From assembly GCA_016892645.1 (NCBI GenBank), contig JAFEMX010000025.1:1-38729 (forward strand): a stretch of DNA of 38,729 bases, read 5' to 3'. Source of the stretch: Micrococcaceae bacterium RIT 802. Its GTDB lineage: Bacteria > Actinomycetota > Actinomycetes > Actinomycetales > Micrococcaceae. The translations under genes were made by a program, and so were the position numbers. This document shows, in pieces, positions 7,988 through 15,603 of the stretch (position 1 is the stretch's first letter; the number at the start of each line of letters is the position of its first letter). Under the pieces are notes generated by a model. It made no database searches. It was not told where the DNA came from and saw nothing but the letters and a program-made list of their open reading frames with translations.

Positions 7988-9190
7988 TTAGTGGACTTCG
8001 ATGCCGTAGGTGTTCTTGAGCAGGTCGAGAACGTACGTCTTGGTGGCATCGGTGACGGTGTAGGCCTTGGCGACGCGTTCGCCGATGGAGGCGTCGGCGG
8101 TGATGGGGTAGCCGCCGAGGATCTTGTCTGCCTTCTTGTTGAAGGCCTTGTCGCCGGCGAGGCGGTGTGCCGATGAGCGGAGCAGCTCAACGGCCTTCTC
8201 GGGTGCGTCGGCCGGAGCCCACAGCCCCTTCTGGTAGGTGTAGGTCAATCCGAGCAGGGTCTTGTAGGCCTCGAACTTGGGGCCCTCCGGTGCCTTCCCG
8301 TGGAGTTTTTCGTAGGCTTCTGCCACGGTCGGCACGTCGGGAAAGTTCGGGTCCCTGACGACCTTGCCGGAGGCATCCAGTTGGCCAAAGGACATCAGGA
8401 CGACGGCTTTTCCCTCTTCCGCGATGCCCTCGACGGCAGATGCATATGCCGACGTCGTCGTGTAGTCGATATCGACTTCGCCACGTTGGAGGGCCAGATT
8501 GACCGGGCCCCGGCCCTCGAACCCGAAAGTTGCACTGGTTTCGGCTTCGAGCAGGTCGAAGGCAACCAGTGTGGTCAAATCGAGTCCCGTGGCGGTGATC
8601 CCGCCGAACACCAGTGGTTTCTTGCGGCCGACGAGATCCTTGATCGAGTTCACGCCGGCACTCTTGCGGGCGTAGATCACACCGCCTGTCCCGTTCACCA
8701 GGATGGGGGTCAAGGAGTCGAACGAATAGCGCACGGCCTCGCGGCCGAGGACCCAGGGGACGACGGTCGTGGCCGTCGATACCAGGAGTTCGGTGCCGTC
8801 CTTCTCCGCGGAACTCTTGAAGTGGTTGCTCCCGGTGATGCCTTCGCCGCCCGACTCGTTGGTGGGTGCGAATCCCGGAACGCCCGGGACGAAATGGACC
8901 AGTTCGGTGCCGATGAAACGGGCCCAGGTGTCGGTTCCGCCGCCTTCGGCCAGCGGAATGATGACCTTGAGGGTCTCGCCGGCGAAGTCCCCGTCTTCGG
9001 TCGTTGCCGGCGGGTTGAGCAGGCTTCCGCCGGCCACCGATGTGCCGAGCCCCAGGATGGCGAAGAGTCCCACGGCCGTGAGCACTGTTCGGCGGGAGTG
9101 CTGCGGCGGCTCGGCCAGTTCGTCCAGTGGTGCCGGGCCGCCCTCTCTTGGTTTGTCGTTCTGCGGTTCGATGGGGAAATCGGACGGCAT
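7988..9190 (-). CDS. TctC (Bug-type) binding protein, distal half of the PrpF-TctC open frame
   Basis: 400 residues if translation begins at the internal ATG 9190, which has GGGAGGG four bases upstream. The N-terminal ~30 residues are polar, then SRRTVLTAVGLFAILGLGTS forms a Tat-like signal or signal anchor; there is no lipobox Cys. The mature part fits the TctC family: LKVIIPLAEGGGTDTWARFI near its start (family P-x-x-x-GG-x-D), NESGGEGITGSNHF, GVIYARKSAGVNSIKDLV, and WAPADAPEKAVELLRSS at the end. TctC binds di- or tricarboxylates or aromatic acids outside the cell and delivers them to TctA/TctB. The open frame continues upstream without a stop into PrpF, so the product could instead be one 775-residue protein (7988-10315). 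Confidence 0.85.
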   Translation of the reverse strand: MPSDFPIEPQNDKPREGGPAPLDELAEPPQHSRRTVLTAVGLFAILGLGTSVAGGSLLNPPATTEDGDFAGETLKVIIPLAEGGGTDTWARFIGTELVHFVPGVPGFAPTNESGGEGITGSNHFKSSAEKDGTELLVSTATTVVPWVLGREAVRYSFDSLTPILVNGTGGVIYARKSAGVNSIKDLVGRKKPLVFGGITATGLDLTTLVAFDLLEAETSATFGFEGRGPVNLALQRGEVDIDYTTTSAYASAVEGIAEEGKAVVLMSFGQLDASGKVVRDPNFPDVPTVAEAYEKLHGKAPEGPKFEAYKTLLGLTYTYQKGLWAPADAPEKAVELLRSSAHRLAGDKAFNKKADKILGGYPITADASIGERVAKAYTVTDATKTYVLDLLKNTYGIEVH

Positions 9191-10315
9191 GGTGCCCTCC
9201 CGGGAGTCAGACGGTGCGGCTACGGTGCCCCTGAGTGGGGGTAGGGGAAGTTCGGCGGTGGCGAGGAGGCGGGCGGTACGGGTGGCACCCACCACGTCGT
9301 CGCCGTCGAGGGACCGACGCCACGTTTCGATGACGCCGGCGGGCGTGTTGAAGCGGACTCCGGAATCGATCGGAGTGACGAGGGCGTCGGCGACAACGGT
9401 TCCTGCGTTGGCTGCTGCCAGGGTCAAGCCGATGCTCCCCGTGATGGCCAACGCCGGATGGGGGCGGCCCATCGACAGCATCATGACGTTGAGATCGGCG
9501 TCGTCCGAAGCTGGCAGCGGGGAGACGATGGCCAACTTCGGGATGGCGCGGGCGGCTCCCGATGTGGTGGACGCGAGCCCCATGGCCACGGCAGCGGAGC
9601 GGCGTATGCCTTCCAGGCGCTCTAGCTCCGGGAGTGCCTCGACGGGCCAGTCGGCGAAGCCCACGTCGCCGAGTCGAGCGGCGTGGGACGTGATGACTAC
9701 CAGTGGTGCGCCCGCGTCGATGAGCGTTGCCGTCACGACTTCGCCGTCGACGGCGAGCCGATCCGTGGTTCGCCCGGTCGGGAACAATGACCCGGTGCTG
9801 CGGCCCGCCGGATTCACAAAGCCGAGGCCTACGGCGGTTCCCGGGAAAGGGACTCCGGGGATCATCGTGTCCTCGTTCGCTTCCCACCTCCCGTTCGGCG
9901 TGGCGATGCGTTCGACGATGACCTGATCCGAGTTCGTGTTATGGATCCTGACCAGGGTCTCGTCTCCAGTTGGCGTCACCCAGCCGGCATCCAATGCATA
10001 GGGGGCGACGACGGCCGAACAATTGCCGCAATTGCTGCCCCAATCCACCGTTGCGTCATCGATGCCGATCTGCGCGAAGGTGTAGTCGACATCGATTCCG
10101 GGTCGACTGGAAGGGGACACGATGACTGCCTTGCTCGTAGTGGAGGTAGCGCCTCCAACACCGTCGACCTGCCGCGGGTCGGGGCTGCCGAAGAGGCGCA
10201 GCAGCGCCTCGTCCACGGTGTAGCCGGGTACGGCCAGCGCCTCGCGTTCGAATACCCAGCATTTGCTGGTGCCGCCACGCATCCACGCGGCTCTGATGGT
10301 TGGAATCGTACTCAC
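9191..10315 (-). CDS. PrpF-like isomerase/tautomerase, proximal half of the PrpF-TctC open frame
   Basis: 375 residues up to the internal ATG; PrpF and GalD-type enzymes are about 360-400. It starts with GTG and soon shows the family signature MRGGTSK (residues 12-18), then DGVGGATSTTSKAVIV, DWGSNCGNCSAVVAPYAL with the active-site cysteine region, and GSIGLTLAAANAG. Members isomerise methylaconitate (propionate pathway) or tautomerise 4-oxalomesaconate (gallate/protocatechuate pathway). Placement beside a carboxylate transporter suggests the imported substrate or its product is an unsaturated tricarboxylate; which one is open. No clear RBS precedes the GTG, so leaderless translation is possible. 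No stop codon separates it from tctC, so no 3' end can be set from the sequence as given. Confidence 0.85.
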
Positions 10316-10433
10316 CCAAATCTACAAAGTTGTGGGAACGATGGCTAGGTATGACGCAGCGCACGTTCCGGGTCGACTTCGATCATGGGCGTCCAGCTGA
10401 TGTAATACCAGTTATAAAAGATGAGTTCCTCTG

Positions 10434-10447
10434 TAGCATTGCTTCAA
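10434..10447 (+). promoter_or_regulatory. LysR-type operator candidate, left copy (TAGCATTGCTTCAA)
   Basis: This 14-mer recurs as an exact reverse complement at 10564-10577. Each copy contains a T-N11-A box (TAGCATTGCTTCA), the loose LysR recognition rule, and a small dyad AGCA-T-TGCT. This copy lies 119 bp from the prpF start and so could serve as the activation site for the transporter operon. Confidence 0.55.
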
Positions 10448-10563
10448 TCAGTGAATTGGCGGTGATGCGTCCACCGACATGTGCGGAATTGTCGGACGCC
10501 GTCAGGCTTGCCGGACCGTGGTTCTATGTCGCCGTGTAGCCAAAGATCTCGAACTACAGTAGG

Positions 10564-10577
10564 TTGAAGCAATGCTA
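10564..10577 (-). promoter_or_regulatory. LysR-type operator candidate, right copy, abutting the lysR RBS
   Basis: TTGAAGCAATGCTA is the exact reverse complement of 10434-10447, 116 bp away. It ends just before AAAGGAGG, the RBS of the LysR gene. Occupation here would block lysR transcription or its start, the classic position for LysR autorepression. Confidence 0.55.
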
Positions 10578-10588
10578 AAGGAGGCGAT

Positions 10589-11500
10589 GTGCTGGATATC
10601 AAAAGACTTCAGGTTCTGCTGAAAGTCGTCGAGGCGGGGTCCGTGACCGCTGCCGCCGATGAGTTGTTCTACACGCCGTCGGCGGTGTCCCAGCAATTGC
10701 GGAAGCTGGAGGAGGAAGTGGGACAACCACTACTCCAGCGACGTTCGCGTGGCATGGTTCCGACCGATGCCGGCCACGTTCTGGCAGAACATGCCAGATC
10801 CATTCTGAGCAGGATGGACGCCGCCATCTCCGATCTGGACCAGATTGCCGGGCTGAAGCGCGGCAGCTTGAGCATCGGCACGTTCCCAACGCTGGGAGGG
10901 TCGTTTCTGCCGCTGGTGATCAGCAGCTTCCGACGTGAATATCCTGCGATCGAACTTGATGTCCGCAGTAGCCGCATCGATGGGTTGATCGGCCTGTTGT
11001 CCAGTGGAGAAGTGGGTCTCTGCCTGCTCTGGGAGTACGACTGGCACCCGTTGGATGCTTCGGTGTTCGAGCTGACTCCGGTCTTCGAGGAGCCCACCGT
11101 GCTGGTTGTGGGAACCGAGCATGCCCTGGCTGGGCGCAAGGACGTCAGGATGGGGGAGTTGGCCGACGAGCAATGGATCGTGCGTGCCAATGAGCATCCG
11201 GTGGCCGAGGTGTTGGAGCGGTCCTGTCGTACTGCCGGTTTCTCCCCCAAGATCTCCTTCCAGGCCAATGACTACCAGGAGGCCCAGGCCATGGTCAGTG
11301 TGGGGCTGGGGATCGCCTTGGCGCCGCAAAGTGCCGTGGTCAACCAGCATCCCGGAGTGCGCATCCTCCGGCTGGGGCACAGCGTGCCTGCGCGGCGGGT
11401 CGTGTTGGCGCAGCGTCACGATCGGGTCCGCGCACCCGCCGAGGTCGCCTTCCAGAGGTTGCTCGTCGAAACGGGCAAGAACTGGCCTGGGGGCCGTTGA
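10589..11500 (+). CDS. LysR-family transcriptional regulator of the TTT locus
   Basis: 303 residues with GTG start and an excellent AAAGGAGG. The N-terminal winged helix-turn-helix is classic (LLKVVEAGSVTAAADELFYT then SAVSQQLRKLEEEVGQPLLQR, residues ~7-52). A linker helix follows, then two effector-binding lobes starting at LSIGTFPTLGGSFLPLVI. It is divergent from the PrpF/TctC/TctAB/Usp operon and ends 23 bases from a convergent TetR gene, so the transporter operon is its natural target. The co-inducer is probably the carboxylate carried by the transporter. The 14-bp inverted repeat upstream fits autoregulation plus activation. Confidence 0.9.
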   Translation: MLDIKRLQVLLKVVEAGSVTAAADELFYTPSAVSQQLRKLEEEVGQPLLQRRSRGMVPTDAGHVLAEHARSILSRMDAAISDLDQIAGLKRGSLSIGTFPTLGGSFLPLVISSFRREYPAIELDVRSSRIDGLIGLLSSGEVGLCLLWEYDWHPLDASVFELTPVFEEPTVLVVGTEHALAGRKDVRMGELADEQWIVRANEHPVAEVLERSCRTAGFSPKISFQANDYQEAQAMVSVGLGIALAPQSAVVNQHPGVRILRLGHSVPARRVVLAQRHDRVRAPAEVAFQRLLVETGKNWPGGR

Positions 11501-11523
11501 CAACCCCGGTGGTCAGTGCCGAT

Positions 11524-12108
11524 TCAGTGACGGGAAACGCTGGCCGCGAGCCCGGCGACCACGCCGAGTAGCCGGGCCGCGCTGAACTCCTCGGGGCGGC
11601 GGATGACGTCCATGGCGGCGCCGTAGATCAGCGATGCAAGCACGGAGCGCAGGGCGTCCGGCTCCACGCCTGCGGCGTCGGAGACCCGCGCGGCAATGGG
11701 TTCCATACGGGCCGCATATGCATCGAGTGCCGTGTTGATGGGGCCCCGGAACTCGTCGGCGTGGCGCGCAAAATAGAATTGGAAGATGAGGTCGACCTCG
11801 CCGCGCTGGCCCTGGAGTCCTTCGAGTTCTTCCGCCATCATCGCGTTGAGGGCCTCGGATGGTCGCAGGTTGTCGCCGAAGCCCGGTGGAGGCCCGTCCA
11901 AGGTGGTCTCCAGCAAACGAGCCAGCAGGGCATGGAGGAGGCCCTCCTTGGAATCGTAGTAAAAGTAGACCAGGCCGATTGACAGGCCGGCCTCGGCGGC
12001 CACGGTCCTGACGGTTACCGACTCGACGCCACCGTGAAGAGCCACCGACTTGGCGGCTCTGATGATGTCACTGCGCCGTTCGCCCTCGGGCTTCTTGATT
12101 CCCACCAT
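11524..12108 (-). CDS. TetR/AcrR-family repressor
   Basis: 194 residues. The N-terminal helix-turn-helix is clear: DIIRAAKSVALHGGVESVTVRTVAAEAGLSIGLVYFYYDSKEGLLHALL (residues ~15-62), where SIGLVYFYY is the recognition helix. The rest is a helical ligand-binding domain with RHADEFRGPI in the middle. It is divergent from the aldehyde dehydrogenase operon, with only 70 bp between start codons and a 26-bp palindrome in that gap, so it very likely represses both that operon and itself. The ligand is likely an aldehyde, alcohol, acid or acyl-CoA handled by the operon. Its RBS is weak (GGGTCC). Confidence 0.92.
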   Translation of the reverse strand: MVGIKKPEGERRSDIIRAAKSVALHGGVESVTVRTVAAEAGLSIGLVYFYYDSKEGLLHALLARLLETTLDGPPPGFGDNLRPSEALNAMMAEELEGLQGQRGEVDLIFQFYFARHADEFRGPINTALDAYAARMEPIAARVSDAAGVEPDALRSVLASLIYGAAMDVIRRPEEFSAARLLGVVAGLAASVSRH

Positions 12109-12148
12109 GGACCCACAGTATCGGCTGCCATGAGGCGCGGTGGTTGCG

Positions 12149-12174
12149 CCATATCGAACTGTAGTTCAATATGG
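12149..12174. promoter_or_regulatory. TetR operator palindrome
   Basis: Arms CCATATCGAAC (12149-12159) and GTTCAATATGG (12164-12174) are reverse complements except for one base, around a TGTA centre. Size and symmetry fit a TetR-dimer site. It ends four bases before the ATG of the aldehyde dehydrogenase and lies about 40 bases from the TetR start. Confidence 0.75.
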
Positions 12175-12178
12175 AAAT

Positions 12179-13777
12179 ATGGCCTACATCACACGCCTGC
12201 CCGTCCGGGCGGACACCGCAGCCGAATCCCCAGGACTCCAGCCCCCGTCCGGAGCCGGTCACCCCGGGGGCGGGCTGGCGGCCCTGGTCACCTCGTCCGG
12301 CAATGTCGGCTCGACCACCATTCACTGCCCCTTCGACGACTCGGCCATCGGTGAGTTGCCGCTCTCCAGCGATGACGACGTGGACGAAGCGTTCCGCGTG
12401 GCCCGTGCCGCACAACGGGACTGGGCCGCCCGGCCGATGTCGGCCCGGGCGGCCGTCTTCCGGCGCTTTGCCGAACTCGTGCTCGAGGAGCGCTCGGCAC
12501 TGCTCGATCTCATCCAGCGCGAAACCGGAAAGGCGCGGTTCAGTGCCTTCGAGGAAGTCGCCGACGTGTCGCGCTGGGCCAGCTACGCCGCCCATAAGGG
12601 ACCGCAACACCTGCGCGAGGGCCGCCGCAACGGAGCGTTCCCGGTCCTGACCCGCTCCACCGAGCGCTTCGTGCCCCAGGGCGTTGTCGGCATCATCACC
12701 CCGTGGAACTATCCGTTCACTCTCCCGGCAGGAGATGCGATTCCCGCGCTGCTGGCGGGCAACGCCGTCGTTCTCAAGCCGGATTCCCAGACCCCGCACA
12801 CAGCACTGTTCGCCCTCGAGCTCCTTCGCCGCGCAGGTCTGCCCGAGGACCTGATGCAGATCGTCGTGGGGCCCGGATCCAGGATCGGTCCGGCCATGAT
12901 CGAGCGGGCCGACTTCATGATGTTCACCGGTTCCACCGCCACGGGCCGCTCGGTCGCCGAGGGCTGTGCGTCGCAGTTGATCGGGTTTTCCGCGGAGCTC
13001 GGCGGCAAGAACCCCATGCTGGTCCTCGCCGATGCAGATGTCCATCGGGCCACGGCGGGAGCGGTGAACGCCTGCTTCTCCAATTCCGGGCAACTGTGCA
13101 TCAGCATCGAGCGGATCTACGTCCACCGCGACATCTGGGACGACTTCGTGCCGGCGTTCCTGGAACGCGTGCGGGCAATGCGGCTGGCTCCCGGGCTCGG
13201 ATGGGATCCGGATATGGGGTCCCTGATTGGTGCAGCGCAGCTGGAGACCGTCGCCGCCCATGTCGACAACGCCATCACGCAGGGCGCGACGGTGCTGGCC
13301 GGCGGCAGGCCACGCCCTGACCTGGGGCCCTACTTCTACGAGCCGACGGTGCTGGCCGACGTCCGTCCCGGGATGCCGGTCGCCCGGGAGGAGACCTTCG
13401 GGCCCGTCGTGAGCCTGTACCGTGTGGATTCCGAGGAGGAAGCCATCGGGGCGGCCAACGACTCCGAGTACGGGCTCAATGCCAGCGTCTGGTCACGACG
13501 CCGCGGGACCGCGGTCGCCCGGCGCCTCGAGGCGGGAACCGTCAACATCAACGAGGGATATGCTGCCGCCTGGGCCTCGCATGATTCGCCCATGGGAGGC
13601 ATGAAGGCCTCCGGGGTGGGGCGCCGCCACGGCGCCGAAGGATTCCGAAAATACACTGAGCCGCAGACCATTGCGGCACAACGGCTCGTCCCGGTCGGCG
13701 GGCAGTTGGGGCTGGGACACCGCCGATGGTCAGAGTGGCTCACCGCCGGCGTCCGCATCCTCAACCGCTTCAGCTGA
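12179..13777 (+). CDS. NAD(P)-dependent aldehyde dehydrogenase, GabD2-like (succinate-semialdehyde type)
   Basis: 532 residues from the ATG at 12179. Catalytic features are all present: PWNYPF (Asn177), the cofactor loop FTGSTATGR, ELGGKNP with general base Glu273, nucleophile Cys307 in NSGQLC, and EETFGPV. The context SGQLCISIERIYV and the C-terminal SPMGGMKASGVGRRHG most resemble mycobacterial GabD2 and related succinate-semialdehyde dehydrogenases. The neighbours (SDR, acyl-CoA thioesterase) would also suit a longer or aromatic aldehyde, so the substrate is uncertain. No RBS precedes the ATG, which sits just after the TetR operator; leaderless translation is likely. First gene of a four-gene operon. 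Confidence 0.9.
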   Translation: MAYITRLPVRADTAAESPGLQPPSGAGHPGGGLAALVTSSGNVGSTTIHCPFDDSAIGELPLSSDDDVDEAFRVARAAQRDWAARPMSARAAVFRRFAELVLEERSALLDLIQRETGKARFSAFEEVADVSRWASYAAHKGPQHLREGRRNGAFPVLTRSTERFVPQGVVGIITPWNYPFTLPAGDAIPALLAGNAVVLKPDSQTPHTALFALELLRRAGLPEDLMQIVVGPGSRIGPAMIERADFMMFTGSTATGRSVAEGCASQLIGFSAELGGKNPMLVLADADVHRATAGAVNACFSNSGQLCISIERIYVHRDIWDDFVPAFLERVRAMRLAPGLGWDPDMGSLIGAAQLETVAAHVDNAITQGATVLAGGRPRPDLGPYFYEPTVLADVRPGMPVAREETFGPVVSLYRVDSEEEAIGAANDSEYGLNASVWSRRRGTAVARRLEAGTVNINEGYAAAWASHDSPMGGMKASGVGRRHGAEGFRKYTEPQTIAAQRLVPVGGQLGLGHRRWSEWLTAGVRILNRFS

Positions 13778-13791
13778 AAATTGGAGAACCC

Positions 13792-14610
13792 ATGCGTCAC
13801 CCCTTGCGAAATGAAACCGTTCTGATCACCGGCGCGGGCAGCGGCATCGGCCGCCTCATGGCCCTCGGGGCCGCCCGGCGCGGCGCCCGGATCATCATCT
13901 GGGATCTCGACGCCGGCGCCGGCGAGCTCGTCCGCGACGAGGTCCGCGCCACCGGCGCCGCGGCCGAGGCGTTCGCCGTCGACGTCTCCGACCGCCACGC
14001 CGTCTGGGCCGCCGCGGAGGCAACCGGCCCGGTCGACGTGGTGGTCAACAACGCCGGGGTCGTGACCGGCAAGCGCCTCATGGACGCCCCCGACGAGGCG
14101 ATCGAACGAACCTTCCGGATCAACGTGCTGGCCCTGTACTGGGTGACCAAGGCGTTCCTGGGCGGCATGATCGAACGCCAGCACGGAACCGTCGTGACGG
14201 TCTCCAGCGCCGCCGGGCTCGTGGGCGTGGCCAAGCAGACCGACTATTCGGCGAGCAAGTTCGCCGCGTTCGGGTTCGCCGAATCGCTGCGCGTCGAAAT
14301 GGCCAAGGGCAACACCGGCGTCAACTCCCTCACGGTGTGCCCGTACTACATCGACACCGGCATGTTCGAGGGCGTGGCGACGAAGTTCCCGCTGCTGCTG
14401 CCGATCCTGAAGCAGGACTATGTGGCGAACCGGGTGCTGGACTCCATCGAGGCCGGGAAGAAGCAGCTGATCATGCCGCGCGCTGTCCATGCCCTGTCGC
14501 CAGCCCGTCTGCTGCCCGTGCCGCTCTTCGACAAGCTGGCCAATTTCCTGGGCGTGAACAACACCATGGACCACTTCGTGGGGCGGGGTGAGAAGGTCAC
14601 CAAACACTGA
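13792..14610 (+). CDS. short-chain dehydrogenase/reductase (17-beta-HSD11/retinol dehydrogenase-like)
   Basis: 272 residues. It has the classical SDR set: TGAGSGIG (residues 13-20), NNAG (86-89), Ser139 in VSSAAG, and Tyr152 and Lys156 in YSASK. Asp38 in WDLD after beta-2 suggests preference for NAD over NADP. The C-terminal part (TVCPYYIDTGMFEGV, then a hydrophobic RLLPVPLFDKLANFLGV) resembles SDRs that oxidise lipophilic alcohols. TTGGAG precedes the ATG by six bases and the gene begins 14 bases after the aldehyde dehydrogenase stop. Together the two could run alcohol to aldehyde to acid. Confidence 0.9.
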   Translation: MRHPLRNETVLITGAGSGIGRLMALGAARRGARIIIWDLDAGAGELVRDEVRATGAAAEAFAVDVSDRHAVWAAAEATGPVDVVVNNAGVVTGKRLMDAPDEAIERTFRINVLALYWVTKAFLGGMIERQHGTVVTVSSAAGLVGVAKQTDYSASKFAAFGFAESLRVEMAKGNTGVNSLTVCPYYIDTGMFEGVATKFPLLLPILKQDYVANRVLDSIEAGKKQLIMPRAVHALSPARLLPVPLFDKLANFLGVNNTMDHFVGRGEKVTKH

Positions 14611-14640
14611 CGGGACGCGGGCCGTCGCTAACATGTCCTC

Positions 14641-15603
14641 ATGAACGACGTGATGACGCTGCGGTTTCTGGCCGCACCCACCGATGTGTCCGAAGACGGG
14701 GTGACCGTCCAAGCAGGGCGGGTGCTCGAGTGGATCGACAAGGCCGGATACGCCTGCGCCGTGGGCTACAGCGGCGGCTACTGCGTCACGGCCTATGTCG
14801 GGAACGTGCACTTCACCCGCCCGATCCGCAACGGCGACCTCATCGAGGTCACGGCGCGCATCGTGCACACCGGACGCAGCAGCATGCAGGTGGTGGTCAC
14901 CGTCGATGCCGCCGACGTCCGCGAGCGGGTCTTCCGCCCGGCGATGGACTGCATCCTGGCCTTCGTCGCGATGGACGAGCAACGCCGCCCCACGCCGGTT
15001 CCGCACTGGGAACCCTCCGACGTCGAATCGGAGCAGCTTTCCCGGGGGACGGACGAACGTGTCGTGGCCCGCTCGGGCATCCGCGACCTCATGCGGGCCC
15101 AGCAGTACACGGAGGCGGGCACGACGCCGAGGCAACAGTTCAGGTTCCTCGCCTCACCCTCCGATGTGAACTGGGGCGGGAATGCCCATGGCGGGATCGT
15201 CATGCGCTGGATTGACGAGGTGGCCCGGGCCTGTGCGATGGGATGGTGTGGAGATGACGCCGTGGCCGTCTACTCCGGCGGCATCCATTTCTTGAACCCG
15301 ATCCACATCGGGGATGTCGTCGAACTCGAGGCGCGGATGATCCACACCGGTCCGCACAGCATGCACATCGCCGTGCACGTCAGGGCGCGCGACCCACGTT
15401 CGGACGACTGGCGCGAAACGACCCAGTGCATGACGATCTTCGTGTGCCGCGACGATGCGGGGCGGGCGTCGGCGGTTCCCCAGCTGGTGCTCGCCAGCGA
15501 CGAGGACCGTGCCCTGGACGCTCACGCAGTCGATCTCGTCCGCCTCCGCAGCGAGCTGGAACCGCTGCAGTTCGCCGTGGAACGGAAGTACGGAGCGCCA
15601 TGA
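14641..15603 (+). CDS. acyl-CoA thioesterase with two hotdog domains
   Basis: 320 residues in two homologous halves. The first (1-~140) has VLEWIDKAGYACAVGYSGGYCV and VHFTRPIRNGDLIEV. The second (~155-300) has FLASPSDVNWGGNAHGGIVMRWIDEVARACA and IHFLNPIHIGDVVEL. The N-W-G-G-N-x-H-G-G helix entry is intact only in the second half; in the first half it reads TDVSEDGVTVQAGRV, so probably only the second half is fully catalytic by that criterion. Tandem hotdog enzymes hydrolyse acyl-CoA to free acid and CoA. It lies 30 bases after the SDR gene and overlaps the next by four bases (ATGA). Confidence 0.9.
   Translation: MNDVMTLRFLAAPTDVSEDGVTVQAGRVLEWIDKAGYACAVGYSGGYCVTAYVGNVHFTRPIRNGDLIEVTARIVHTGRSSMQVVVTVDAADVRERVFRPAMDCILAFVAMDEQRRPTPVPHWEPSDVESEQLSRGTDERVVARSGIRDLMRAQQYTEAGTTPRQQFRFLASPSDVNWGGNAHGGIVMRWIDEVARACAMGWCGDDAVAVYSGGIHFLNPIHIGDVVELEARMIHTGPHSMHIAVHVRARDPRSDDWRETTQCMTIFVCRDDAGRASAVPQLVLASDEDRALDAHAVDLVRLRSELEPLQFAVERKYGAP

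Larger units (their letters stand above)
10316..10588. promoter_or_regulatory. divergent control region between prpF/tct operon and LysR gene
   Basis: This 273-bp gap is noticeably more AT-rich than the flanking genes (for example TGTAATACCAGTTATAAAAG near 10400). It should hold both divergent promoters. It contains one perfect 14-bp inverted repeat pair, listed separately. The short open frames crossing it lack RBS and codon bias. Confidence 0.6.

Noticed and set aside
10300-10539. 79-codon plus-strand open frame in the LysR/prpF divergent region
   Set aside because: Overlaps the promoter region and operator, has no RBS and no codon bias.
13336-15135. 599-codon minus-strand open frame opposite the ALDH-SDR-thioesterase genes
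   Set aside because: Shadow composition and no RBS; three well-defined plus-strand enzymes occupy this DNA.
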